Shown piece by piece: positions 8,365-18,773 of a stretch of DNA of 64,000 nucleotides. The position numbers were made by a program, and so were the translations under genes. The stretch lies in assembly GCF_019801605.1 (NCBI RefSeq), contig NZ_JAHVIT010000001.1, forward strand, positions 434,001-498,000, given 5' to 3'. The stretch is from Maritimibacter alkaliphilus (GTDB taxonomy: Bacteria > Pseudomonadota > Alphaproteobacteria > Rhodobacterales > Rhodobacteraceae). The notes under the pieces are model-generated. The model was not told where the DNA came from, ran no database searches, and worked only from the letters and a program-made list of their open reading frames with translations. Position 1 is the stretch's first letter, and the number at the start of each line of letters is the position of its first letter.

Positions 8365-9201
8365 TCAGGTTCCAGTCCGCACCTCCGGGAGGTGCCACGG
8401 CGGATGCACGGTGGGGGCGCCGAAGTAGTAGCCCTGCAGGCAGTCCACCCCGGCCTCGCTCAGCCAGGCGGCGTCGGCGGCGCGTTCCACGGCCTCTGCC
8501 ACGGTGAACATGTCGAACTGGCGCGCCACGTCGATCAGCGCCCCCACGAGCGCCTGGTTGTCAGCGTCGCGGGCGACGCCGCGCACGAAGGTACCGTCGA
8601 TCTTGGCGATGTCGAAGAGGAAATCGCGGAAGTAGCGCAGCACGGTCACCCCGGTGCCGAAGTCGTCGAGCGCGAAGCTGATCCCCTGTCGCTGCAGGTC
8701 GGCCATGAAGGCGGTCACCAGTTCGGGCACCTGCATCACCGAGGGTTCGCTCATCTCGAGGATCAGGCGCGGGCCGACCGTCTCGTCCCGCATCAGCCCG
8801 GCGCGCAGCACCTGCAGCCAGCGGCGATAGCCGATGGAGCGCGCGGACATGTTGATGGAGAGGCGGATGTCGGGCTGCCGCGCCAGCACCTCCAGCCCCA
8901 TCTCTAGGGCAAGGCAGTCGATCTCCCGGCCCGTGGGCGTGGCCTCCACCGCGGGGAGGAAATCGCCTGCGGGCACCGGGCGGCCCTCCGGGTCGAGGAT
9001 GCGGATCAGCCCCTCGTAGAAGGCCACGCGCCGGGGATCGCGGGCATCGACGACCGGCTGGAAGGCCAGCAGCACGTCGCGCGCGGCCACGGCGCGGCGG
9101 ACGACCTCGAGCGTCTGTGCATCGCGCCCGCCGATCGCGGCGGAGAGCGGATCACGTGCGCCCGCCGGTATATCCCTCAGGTCCCGTCGGCCTGCCTGCA
9201 T
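8365..9201 (-). CDS. EAL-domain protein (putative c-di-GMP phosphodiesterase)
   Basis: 278 residues made almost entirely of one EAL domain, which hydrolyses cyclic di-GMP to pGpG; there is no membrane or sensor domain. The name motif reads EGL (63-65, in FYEGLIR). Most other metal and catalytic positions look intact: Asn in SINMS (about 117), Glu in LILEMSE (149, 152), DD in LDDFGTG (179-180), Lys in IAKIDG (200), Glu in VAEAVE (about 236 and 239) and Gln in CLQGYYFG (about 256). Activity is therefore plausible. The start is uncertain because the only ATG lies inside the tandem array at 9200-9307 and has a weak ribosome site. Confidence 0.85.
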   Translation of the reverse strand: MQAGRRDLRDIPAGARDPLSAAIGGRDAQTLEVVRRAVAARDVLLAFQPVVDARDPRRVAFYEGLIRILDPEGRPVPAGDFLPAVEATPTGREIDCLALEMGLEVLARQPDIRLSINMSARSIGYRRWLQVLRAGLMRDETVGPRLILEMSEPSVMQVPELVTAFMADLQRQGISFALDDFGTGVTVLRYFRDFLFDIAKIDGTFVRGVARDADNQALVGALIDVARQFDMFTVAEAVERAADAAWLSEAGVDCLQGYYFGAPTVHPPWHLPEVRTGT

Positions 9202-9307
9202 GATCTGGCCCCCATGATCTGGTCCCTATGAATTGGCCCGCGTGACTGGGCCCGCGTGACGGGGTCCACACGATGTGGCCCGATGATCTGGCCGACGATG
9301 TGGCCCC
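9200..9307. repeat. degenerate tandem array, 14 to 12 base period, upstream of EAL gene
   Basis: Eight head-to-tail units can be read: atgatctggccccc (9200), atgatctggtccct (9214), atgaattggcccgc (9228), gtgactgggcccgc (9242), gtgacggggtccac (9256), acgatgtggcccg (9270), atgatctggccg (9283) and acgatgtggcccc (9295). The period is 14, slipping to 12-13. The first unit covers the EAL start codon, so the array forms the 5' leader and promoter area of that gene. Confidence 0.8.
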
Positions 9308-9531
9308 GCTGAGGTTTCGCGCCGCCGACCTTGGCCCCGGTGAGTGCGACCCCATCGTTTCAGGCCCTTGCGTCGCATCACTGGCTGCTCCCGAACACGC
9401 CGAACGACCTGTCCTCCTCATCTGGTCCCGCCGGTATTTTTCAGGCACATCTGTACCCGGCGCATCCTGCGCGTGATTGCTTAATTTTCCCTGACAGTTT
9501 CCCAGACTGTTGCACAGACGGAGAGCCCGCC

Positions 9532-10122
9532 ATGTCCCAGACCCCCGATTTGCCGCGCTGTGCCTGGGTGGGGCAGGACCCGATCTACCAAGCTTACCAT
9601 GACGAGGAATGGGGTGTGCCGGAGTGGGACGCCCGGGCGCTCTGGGAGAAGCTGATCCTCGACGGGTTCCAGGCCGGGCTCAGCTGGATCACGATCCTGC
9701 GCAAGCGGGAGGCCTTCCGCGAGGCCTTTGCCGGGTTCGCGCCCGAGGTCATCGCGGGCTGGGGGGAGGCGGATGTGCAGCGCCTGCTGGGCAATCCCGG
9801 GATCATCCGCCACCGCGGGAAGATCGAGGCCACCATCGGCAACGCGCAGGCCTATTGCGAGATCGCGGGCCGCGAGGGCTTCGACCAGTTCCTCTGGCGT
9901 TACGTGGATGGCGCGCCGCTTCAGCCGGGCTATGCCTCCCGCGAGGAGGTGCCGACCCAGACGCCGCTTTCGGTGCAGATGTCCAAGGACCTGCGCAAGG
10001 CTGGCTTCCGCTTCGTCGGGCCGACGATCGTCTATGCCTTCATGGAGGCGGTGGGGATGGTGAACGATCACGTCACCACCTGCCATTGTCACGAGCGGGT
10101 CAAGGCGATGGGGCAGCGCTAG
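9532..10122 (+). CDS. tag: DNA-3-methyladenine glycosylase I
   Basis: 196-residue Tag glycosylase that excises 3-methyladenine from alkylated DNA. It begins MSQTPDLPRCAWVGQDPIYQ, keeps the family blocks YHDEEWGVP and LDGFQAGLSWITIL, and ends with the zinc-site block VTTCHCHE; the N-terminal Cys and the His near YHDEEWG would complete the zinc site. The frame is open far upstream to 9331, but ATG 9532 gives the family start. Its TAG stop overlaps the stop of the convergent phnM-like gene in the four bases CTAG. Confidence 0.93.
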   Translation: MSQTPDLPRCAWVGQDPIYQAYHDEEWGVPEWDARALWEKLILDGFQAGLSWITILRKREAFREAFAGFAPEVIAGWGEADVQRLLGNPGIIRHRGKIEATIGNAQAYCEIAGREGFDQFLWRYVDGAPLQPGYASREEVPTQTPLSVQMSKDLRKAGFRFVGPTIVYAFMEAVGMVNDHVTTCHCHERVKAMGQR

Positions 10123-11270
10123 GCGAGGAAGGCGGGCGCGGCCCCGGCGAGGTAGGTGATCCGGCCCGCGGCCAGCGTCGCCCCCACGCGGCCCGTCTCG
10201 CGGTCGATCACCGTGAGGTCGGCGCGCAGGCCGGGGGCGAGGGTGCCGCGGTCCGTGAGCCCGAGCAGGGCCGCCGGGCCGGAGGAGACGAGCGCCCATG
10301 CCGCCGCCAGCCCCAGCCGGGGCGCGAGGGCGAGCGCGGCCTGCCGCGGCGCGGGGTAGTGGTAGTCGGAGGCAAGCGCGCTCACCAGCCCCTCGGCCAC
10401 GAGGTCCGAGGCGCTGATCTTGCCCGCGTGGCTGCCCCCGCGCACCACGTTGGGCGCGCCCATCACGACGGGGCCCTTCGCCGCAAGCGCGGCCTCGCGG
10501 GTTTCGGGGAACTCCGAAATCGGAACGCCGCGCGCGGCCCAGGTCTGGCGGTCCTCGACTGTCGCGTCGTCATGGCTTCCCAAGGCCACGCCCTCGGCGT
10601 CCAGGGCGGCGATCAGCGGGGCGAGGGCCTCTGGCCACTGCGCCCGCGCCTCGTGGAGGGTCTGCATCAGCGCCAGGTGTGCCTCGGGCGAGCGGCCGCT
10701 CTTCAGCGCCTGACCGGTCAGGCGGGGCGGGCGCTTGCCCTTGTCCAGCGCCGCGTGGGGCAGGTGGTCGTTGAAGACGAGGTAGCGCACCCCGTGGCGC
10801 CGGATGATCTGCAGCACCCGCGCGTAATCCTCCACCAGACCGACCTCCAGCCGCAGCTGCGCGCGCAGGTCGGTGGCGACCTGCGGCTGCACGCGGTCCA
10901 GCGCCTCCAGCATGGTGCAGGCGAACTCGGGGCTGCGCATGCCGCCCTCCCAGCTCCAGAACTGGGCCAGCGTGGCGGTGGTGATCCCGTTGGCGGCCAG
11001 CTCCGCCTCCGCGGCAAAGAGGCCCGAGTCGATATCCTTGAGCGCGCCGCGCCGGGGGGCGAGATGGCGTTCGAAGCCGTCGCCATGGGGATCGACGATC
11101 CCGGGCAGCACGCACCAGCCCGTCAGGTCGACAGCACGGCCCGGCGCCCCCTCGACGATCCGCTCGCCGCTCACGCCAAGGGGCGCCGCGCCGGGACCGG
11201 CGGGGTGCAGCACCTCGGCACCGGTGATGTGGAAAGGCGCGAGCGGGGGAAGGGGGGCGGCAGCAGACAT
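10119..11270 (-). CDS. phnM: PhnM-like phosphonate metabolism amidohydrolase
   Basis: 383-residue metal-dependent amidohydrolase of the PhnM group; the studied enzyme removes pyrophosphate from alpha-D-ribose 1-methylphosphonate 5-triphosphate in the C-P lyase pathway. Seen: metal-site motif VDPHGDGFERH (about 60-69), the insert LVFNDHLPHAALDKG, HDDATVED, GAPNVVRGGSHAGKIS and SDYHYPAP, all typical of PhnM. It is not next to other phn genes here, so it may serve the pathway from a distance or have another substrate. It ends in a 4-base convergent overlap with tag. Confidence 0.85.
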   Translation of the reverse strand: MSAAAPLPPLAPFHITGAEVLHPAGPGAAPLGVSGERIVEGAPGRAVDLTGWCVLPGIVDPHGDGFERHLAPRRGALKDIDSGLFAAEAELAANGITTATLAQFWSWEGGMRSPEFACTMLEALDRVQPQVATDLRAQLRLEVGLVEDYARVLQIIRRHGVRYLVFNDHLPHAALDKGKRPPRLTGQALKSGRSPEAHLALMQTLHEARAQWPEALAPLIAALDAEGVALGSHDDATVEDRQTWAARGVPISEFPETREAALAAKGPVVMGAPNVVRGGSHAGKISASDLVAEGLVSALASDYHYPAPRQAALALAPRLGLAAAWALVSSGPAALLGLTDRGTLAPGLRADLTVIDRETGRVGATLAAGRITYLAGAAPAFLA

Positions 11271-11308
11271 ACCCGCGTCATAGGCGCTGAGGCCGCGCGG
11301 CGGAAGCC

Positions 11309-11791
11309 TCAGAAACGGCTGAAGGCGTCGGCGTAGACCAGTTCCGCCTTGGTTCCGGCGGTGCCGGGGGCGATGGGATAGAGGCCGGTGTGTTCCGAGG
11401 GGTAGGGGGTCGAGAGATTCTCGGCCGCCTTGTGGGTGAAGCCGAAGCGCCGGTAATAGGCGAGATCGCCGAGCACGGTCACGGCGGGCGTACGCGCCTG
11501 ACGGGCGTAATCGAGCCCGTAGCGGATCAACTCGGCCCCGATGCCGCGGCGCTGGTAGCGCGGGCGCACGGCCACCGGCGAAAGCGAATACCAGCCGCGC
11601 GGCTGGTAGTGCCGGGCAAAGCCCACGTAGCCCACGATCTTGCGGTCCATGATCGCCACCAGCTCCAGCGCCATGTCGCCGCTGTTGCGCAGGGTCGAAA
11701 CCAGTCGCGCCTCCGCATCGCCCTTGAAGGCTTCGGTCAGCACCTCGCTGATCGTATCGCGGTCTTCGGGGAGGACAAATCTGAGAAGCAT
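11309..11791 (-). CDS. GNAT family N-acetyltransferase
   Basis: 160-residue acetyltransferase with the acetyl-CoA motif VRPRYQRRGIGAELIRYG and a following beta strand TVLGDLAYYRRFGF, where the FGF pattern is common in this fold. The start MLLRFVLPEDRD at 11791 is chosen because upstream codons (to 12046) are Pro/Arg-rich and cross a tandem array. The substrate cannot be read. It lies 38 bases upstream of the phnM-like gene on the same strand, so the two may be cotranscribed. Confidence 0.85.
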   Translation of the reverse strand: MLLRFVLPEDRDTISEVLTEAFKGDAEARLVSTLRNSGDMALELVAIMDRKIVGYVGFARHYQPRGWYSLSPVAVRPRYQRRGIGAELIRYGLDYARQARTPAVTVLGDLAYYRRFGFTHKAAENLSTPYPSEHTGLYPIAPGTAGTKAELVYADAFSRF

Positions 11792-11989
11792 GTGCCTGTG
11801 GACGGGTGCCGGTTGGGGCCTAAACGGGCCCGGAATGGGGGATGTGACGATGTCATGACAGTGTCGCTGCATCGCGGCGCGATGCAAGCAAATATTTGGT
11901 AGCGTGGCACTTTTCGGCGGCATGCGTCCCATGAGCGTCGCCTGCGCCGGGGAAGAGCCGGGGCCGGGTTCGAGCGTGGACGGGGCGGG

Positions 11990-12079
11990 CGCAGGGCCAT
12001 TGCAGGGGGGCAGTGCAGGGTCAATGCGGGGCGAGCGCAGGGCCAATGCAGCGCCAATGCAGGGCCTCTGCCGCGCGAC
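11990..12079. repeat. degenerate tandem array, 11-base period
   Basis: Units cgcagggccat (11990), a 13-base unit (12001), tgcagggtcaa (12014), tgcggggcgag (12025), cgcagggccaa (12036), tgcagcgccaa (12047), tgcagggcctc (12058) and tgccgcgcgac (12069). Six consecutive units keep an exact 11-base step. The array lies between the GNAT gene promoter side and the groEL terminator (intergenic 11792-12170), which has no gene. Confidence 0.8.
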
Positions 12080-12117
12080 GCGCGGCCCGGGCGGGCGCGC
12101 GCGACAGGTGGGGGCGC

Positions 12118-12148
12118 AAAAAGAAAGGGGCCCCGAAGGACCCCTTTC
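12118..12148 (-). terminator. groESL operon terminator
   Basis: Read on the minus strand, an 11-bp stem (gaaaggggtcc with gggcccctttc, one G-U) is closed by a TTCG loop and followed by a T-rich tail (TTTTT at 12118-12122). It lies 23 bases past the groEL stop. Confidence 0.8.
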
Positions 12149-12170
12149 CCAATCCGGGTGGATCGGCAGA

Positions 12171-13826
<1,656 letters not shown>

Positions 13827-13857
13827 TCAAAATGGGGTGGATGGAGAAAAGGCGAGA

Positions 13858-14145
13858 TCAGGCGATGATGCCCAGGATGTCGCTTTCCTTCATGATCAGC
13901 AGTTCCTGGCCGTCTAGCGTGATCTCGGTGCCCGACCATTTGCCGAACAGGACCTTGTCGCCTTCTTTCACGGACATCGTGATCAGTTCGCCGCTGTCCT
14001 TGCGCGCGCCTTCACCCACGGCGATGATTTCGCCTTCTGCGGGTTTCTCTTTCGCGCTGTCGGGGATGATCAGGCCGCCGGCGGTTTTAGCTTCGCTCTC
14101 GACGCGCTTGACCACAACGCGGTCATGAAGCGGTTTGAATGCCAT
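13858..14145 (-). CDS. groES: co-chaperonin GroES
   Basis: 95-residue 10-kDa co-chaperonin that caps GroEL. It starts [15 protein letters not shown], has the mobile-loop region [19 protein letters not shown], and ends [12 protein letters not shown] 14145 follows AAGGAG at about 14155-14159; an upstream ATG at 14166 has no site. It is the first gene of the groES-groEL operon. Confidence 0.99.
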   Translation of the reverse strand: MAFKPLHDRVVVKRVESEAKTAGGLIIPDSAKEKPAEGEIIAVGEGARKDSGELITMSVKEGDKVLFGKWSGTEITLDGQELLIMKESDILGIIA

Positions 14146-14208
14146 CTCTGAGGCTCCTTGGCTCACAGGTTACTCCCTTGACCGGCCGGGGCAGGGCCCC
14201 TTCGGTCA

Positions 14209-14235
14209 TTATCACTCACCGGTGGCGAGTGCTAA
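14209..14235. promoter_or_regulatory. CIRCE operator (HrcA binding site)
   Basis: TTATCACTC-N9-GAGTGCTAA, matching the CIRCE consensus TTAGCACTC-N9-GAGTGCTAA at 17 of 18 arm positions. It starts 7 bases downstream of the predicted -10 of the groES promoter, at the transcription start, the classical position for HrcA repression. Confidence 0.95.
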
Positions 14236-14242
14236 TGGCGGA

Positions 14243-14271
14243 GAGTTAGGCAGCGCGGACTTCTGTGTCAA
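14243..14271 (-). promoter_or_regulatory. groESL housekeeping-type promoter
   Basis: On the minus strand TTGACA (14266-14271) and TAACTC (14243-14248) are separated by 17 bases. The -35 is a perfect consensus and the -10 is fair. The CIRCE element follows immediately. I see no clear heat-shock sigma-32 pattern in addition, but cannot rule one out. Confidence 0.7.
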
Positions 14272-14370
14272 GCACCCCGTTCCCTGAAAAATGCGCCGAT
14301 TTTCACTCTCGGCGGGGGAGGGCTCACGGTCCATGCGCGGGCCTCCGGGGGGTGGTGGGGACATAGGGAC

Positions 14371-14399
14371 TTGGCAGACGGGGTGCAATGGGCTAAGCC
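14371..14399 (+). promoter_or_regulatory. possible promoter of the cysS leader
   Basis: TTGGCA (14371-14376), a 17-base spacer, then TAAGCC (14394-14399). The -10 is poor. If used, transcription would begin around 14406, almost at the ATG (14408) of the short Ile/Cys-rich frame, which would make that message leaderless or nearly so. Confidence 0.3.
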
Positions 14400-14407
14400 C
14401 CGGGACC

Positions 14408-14452
14408 ATGAACGACGCCCGCATCATCATCTGCTGCATTATTACCTGCTGA
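14408..14452 (+). CDS. putative Ile/Cys-rich leader peptide upstream of cysS
   Basis: Short frame encoding MNDARIIICCIITC and a TGA stop, 86 bases before cysS. Eight of its 14 codons are Ile (five) or Cys (three), in the runs Ile-Ile-Ile-Cys-Cys-Ile-Ile. This is the composition of an amino-acid-sensing leader peptide and matches what lies downstream: cysteinyl-tRNA synthetase, then citramalate synthase of isoleucine synthesis. The Shine-Dalgarno is weak; translation from a near-leaderless start is possible. RNA that can fold follows at 14456-14521. That it is a true attenuator is inference. Confidence 0.5.
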   Translation: MNDARIIICCIITC

Positions 14453-14455
14453 CAT

Positions 14456-14521
14456 CGTCACGCGGGCCAACGCATCGTTCCCCTTCCCAACGATCCTGAC
14501 GAGCCCGCGGCGCGAGTGACG
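14456..14521 (+). promoter_or_regulatory. foldable RNA between leader frame and cysS
   Basis: Starting 4 bases after the leader stop, cgtcac and gcgggc (14456-14467) can pair with gcccgc (14503-14508) and gtgacg (14516-14521). Inside lies a second hairpin, atcgtt (14474-14479) with aacgat (14489-14494) around a pyrimidine loop. The structure ends right before the GAGGAG site of cysS. There is no T-run, so if it regulates, translation or ribosome coupling is more likely than a simple intrinsic terminator. Confidence 0.4.
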
Positions 14522-14538
14522 CTGAGGAGTGAGATCCT

Positions 14539-15954
<1,416 letters not shown>

Positions 15955-16075
15955 TCATGGCCGGGGGGATGCGCCTGCGGCGGGCGGGGCGGGGGGCTGT
16001 CTGCCCCCCTTGGACCGCGCTGCGGTCCAATTCCCCCCGAGGATATTTTGAAACACTGGATGGGAGGGGTGCGTG
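15955..16075. other. cysS-cimA spacer with two strong hairpins and a conserved-looking tail
   Basis: Two adjacent stems: ggggggc/gcccccc with a 5-base loop (15991-16009), then ttggaccgc/gcggtccaa with a GCT loop (16010-16030). They are followed by ttccccccgaggatatttt (16031-16049). The second hairpin plus that pyrimidine/gaggatatttt tail resembles a word I associate with Rhodobacterales intergenic DNA. It may terminate cysS transcription partially or separate cimA; the tail has only a 4-T run. Confidence 0.55.
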
Positions 16076-17704
16076 ATGCGGGAGAGGCTCTGGCTTTACG
16101 ATACGACGCTGCGGGATGGACAGCAGACCCAGGGGGTGCAGTTCTCGACGCCGGAGAAGATCCGTATCGCCGAGGCGCTGGACCGGCTGGGCGTCGATTA
16201 CATCGAGGGCGGCTGGCCCGGGGCGAACCCGACCGACAGCGCGTTCTTCGACGTGGCGCCCGAGACGCGGGCGCGGATGACGGCCTTCGGCATGACCAAG
16301 CGGGCCGGGCGCTCTGCCGCCAATGACGAGGTGCTGGCGGCGGTGATGAACGCGGGCACGGGCTCGGTCTGTCTCGTGGGCAAGACCCACGATTTCCACG
16401 TCACCGCGGCGCTGGGGATCGCGCTGGAGGAGAATGTCGAGAACATCCGCGCCTCCATCGCGCATATCGTGGCGCAGGGGCGCGAGGCGCTGTTCGACGC
16501 GGAGCATTTCTTTGACGGCTGGAAGGCCAACCGGGACTACGCCCTCACCTGCCTGCGGGCGGCGGAAGCGGCGGGGGCGCGGTGGATCGTGCTGTGTGAT
16601 ACCAATGGCGGCACGCTGCCCGCGGAGATCGGGCAGATCGTGTCGGAGGTGATCGCGGCGGGTATTCCCGGCGACCGGCTGGGCATCCACACCCACAATG
16701 ACACCGCCAATGCGGTGGCGGGGTCGCTGGCGGCGGTGGATGCGGGCGCGCGCCAGATCCAGGGCACGCTGAACGGCCTGGGCGAGCGTTGTGGCAACGC
16801 CAACCTCGTGACGCTGATCGCCACGCTGGCGCTGAAGGAGCCCTATGCCAGCCGCTTCGAGACCGGGGTGAGCCGCGCGGCGTTGCAGGGGCTGACGCTG
16901 CTGTCGCGGCAGTTGGATGACATTCTGAACCGCGTGCCGGTGAAACAGGCGCCCTTCGTCGGCTCCTCGGCCTTTGCCCACAAGGCAGGGCTTCATGCGA
17001 GCGCGATCATCAAGGACCCCTCGACCTACGAACATATCGACCCGGGGCTGGTGGGCAATGAGCGCATCATCCCGATGTCGAACCAGGCCGGGCAGAGCAA
17101 CCTGCGCGCCCGGCTGGCCGATGCGGGCATCGTCGTGGAGAAGGGCGATCCGGCGCTCGGGCGGATCCTGACCGAGGTCAAGGCGCGCGAGGACCAGGGC
17201 TATACCTACGACAGCGCGCAGGCGAGCTTCGAGCTGTTGGCGCGGGGCGAACTGGGGCAGGCGCCCGCCTTCTTCGACGTGGAACGCTACAAGGTGACCG
17301 TGGAGCGGCGGCGCGACGACAAGGGCCGCGTGGTCACGCTCTCCGAGGCGGTCGTGGTGGTCTGGATCGACGGCGAGAAGCTGCTCTCGGTCTCAGAGAG
17401 CCTCGACGAGATGGGCACCGACCGGGGGCCGGTCAACGCGCTCTCCAAGGCGCTGTCGAAGGACCTGGGCCGCTACCAGGCGGTGATCGACGACATGCGG
17501 CTCGTCGACTTCAAGGTGCGCATCACCCAGGGCGGCACCGAGGCCGTGACGCGGGTCATCATCGACAGCGAGGATGGCGCGGGGCGGCGGTGGTCGACGG
17601 TGGGGGTCTCGGCCAACATCGTCGATGCCTCCTTCGAGGCGCTGCTGGACGCGGTGCGCTGGAAGCTGATGCGCGACTGCACGGCGGCGCGGGCGGCGGA
17701 ATAG
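16076..17704 (+). CDS. cimA: (R)-citramalate synthase
   Basis: 542-residue member of the isopropylmalate/homocitrate synthase family, matching the long citramalate-synthase type that joins acetyl-CoA to pyruvate and opens the threonine-independent route to isoleucine. Motifs: LYDTTLRDGQQTQGV at the start, metal-site HTHND in the barrel, GLGERCGNANL, and a C-terminal LeuA-like allosteric domain. GTG at 16073 directly precedes ATG 16076; ATG has better spacing (8 bases) from GGAGG at 16063-16067. Its place behind cysS and the Ile/Cys leader frame may be regulatory. Homocitrate synthase is the less likely alternative. Confidence 0.88.
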   Translation: MRERLWLYDTTLRDGQQTQGVQFSTPEKIRIAEALDRLGVDYIEGGWPGANPTDSAFFDVAPETRARMTAFGMTKRAGRSAANDEVLAAVMNAGTGSVCLVGKTHDFHVTAALGIALEENVENIRASIAHIVAQGREALFDAEHFFDGWKANRDYALTCLRAAEAAGARWIVLCDTNGGTLPAEIGQIVSEVIAAGIPGDRLGIHTHNDTANAVAGSLAAVDAGARQIQGTLNGLGERCGNANLVTLIATLALKEPYASRFETGVSRAALQGLTLLSRQLDDILNRVPVKQAPFVGSSAFAHKAGLHASAIIKDPSTYEHIDPGLVGNERIIPMSNQAGQSNLRARLADAGIVVEKGDPALGRILTEVKAREDQGYTYDSAQASFELLARGELGQAPAFFDVERYKVTVERRRDDKGRVVTLSEAVVVVWIDGEKLLSVSESLDEMGTDRGPVNALSKALSKDLGRYQAVIDDMRLVDFKVRITQGGTEAVTRVIIDSEDGAGRRWSTVGVSANIVDASFEALLDAVRWKLMRDCTAARAAE

Positions 17705-17834
17705 GCACCTGCGCAGGGGCCCTTGTGCAGGGTCTCCTGCGGGGCGGGGGTTTTCCCCGCCCGCCGCAGGGGCTATCTGACGGCCAAGGCGGGCGCGACT
17801 GGCGCCCGCGACAGCCATCCGGAGGTCCGCGCGC

Positions 17835-18638
17835 GTGTCAGAACCCAAGTCCGAAACCGCCAGCGGGTTTTCCGAGGATCTGACCGCCTGTGCCGCGCTC
17901 GTGGAGCGGGGCGATGCGGAGCGGTTCCGCGTGGCCATGGCCGCGCCGGTGGCCGCGCGCGCCGTGCTCTTCCCGCTCTATGCCTTCAATATCGAGGTCA
18001 GTCGCGCGCCCTGGGTGACCAAGGAGCCGATGATCGCCGAGATGCGCCTGCAGTGGTGGCGCGACGCGCTGGAGGAGATCGCCTCGGGCGGGTTCGTGCG
18101 GCGCCACGAGGTCGTGACCCCACTTGCTCTGGTGCTGGATGCGGAGGGCGCAGGGCTGCTCGACGGGCTGGTCGCCGCGCGGCGGTGGGACATCGAGAGC
18201 GAGCCCTTTGCCGACGGCGCGGCCTTCACCGCCTACCTCGACGCAACCAGCGGGCACCTGACCTACGTGGCGGCCCGGGCGCTTGGCCCCGTGGACGAGG
18301 CGGTGGCGCGGGATGCGGGCTTTGCCCTCGGGCTGGCGAACTGGTTCCGGGCGATCCCGGATCTCGAGGCGGCGGGCAAGCGGCCCCTGCCGGACGGGCG
18401 TGCCCACGCGGTGCGCGACCTGGCGGACGAGGGGCTGAAGCGGTTGAAACGGGCGCGGGCCGGGCGGGCGCAGGTCGCGCCCGAGGCGCGTCCGGCGCTT
18501 GCGGGCGTGGGCGCGGCGGAGGCGGTGCTGCGGCAGGTGCGCGCGCGGCCCGGGGACGTGGCGGCGGGCGCCATCGCCGAGCGGCCGTTCCGGGCGCGGG
18601 CCGGGCTGGCGTGGCGGGTGGCCACCGGGCGCTGGTAG
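17835..18638 (+). CDS. NDUFAF6-like squalene/phytoene synthase family protein
   Basis: 267 residues with the helical fold signature of the squalene/phytoene synthase family (LYAFNIEVSRAPW, MRLQWWRDALEEI, DATSGHLTYVAARALG, ANWFRAIPDL). The aspartate-rich metal motifs (DxxxD) needed for prenyl-transfer are missing at the expected first position, where the sequence reads NIEVSRA, so it is probably not a phytoene synthase. It matches the alphaproteobacterial relatives of the mitochondrial complex I assembly factor NDUFAF6. Start is GTG 17835 with GGAGG 9 bases upstream. Confidence 0.75.
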   Translation: MSEPKSETASGFSEDLTACAALVERGDAERFRVAMAAPVAARAVLFPLYAFNIEVSRAPWVTKEPMIAEMRLQWWRDALEEIASGGFVRRHEVVTPLALVLDAEGAGLLDGLVAARRWDIESEPFADGAAFTAYLDATSGHLTYVAARALGPVDEAVARDAGFALGLANWFRAIPDLEAAGKRPLPDGRAHAVRDLADEGLKRLKRARAGRAQVAPEARPALAGVGAAEAVLRQVRARPGDVAAGAIAERPFRARAGLAWRVATGRW

Positions 18639-18725
18639 CGCAGGGGGCGGCGAGACGCGGGACAATGGGCCCCGGATGCGCGGGTGTCGGCGCGCCGACG
18701 GGGCCGCCGACCGGCCGACAGGCCG

Positions 18726-18773
18726 GTGGGCAGATGGATAGTCAGACGGACACTCAGGCGGACACTTATACGG
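18726..18773. repeat. degenerate tandem array, 12-base period, upstream of lplA
   Basis: Units gtgggcagatgg (18726), atagtcagacgg (18738), acactcaggcgg (18750) and acacttatacgg (18762) keep an exact 12-base step. A 15-base unit, gcaaggagcaggcgg, follows and contains the ribosome-binding site of the lipoate ligase, ending at its ATG. Confidence 0.65.

Noticed and set aside
7797..8507. 236-codon plus-strand frame between phbA and the EAL gene
   Set aside because: It crosses the tandem array and the end of the EAL gene, and is Arg/Pro/Ala-rich with no motif.
9391..9420. gaac-N5-gaac upstream of tag considered as a LexA box
   Set aside because: The spacing is five, not the seven required by the alphaproteobacterial LexA box.
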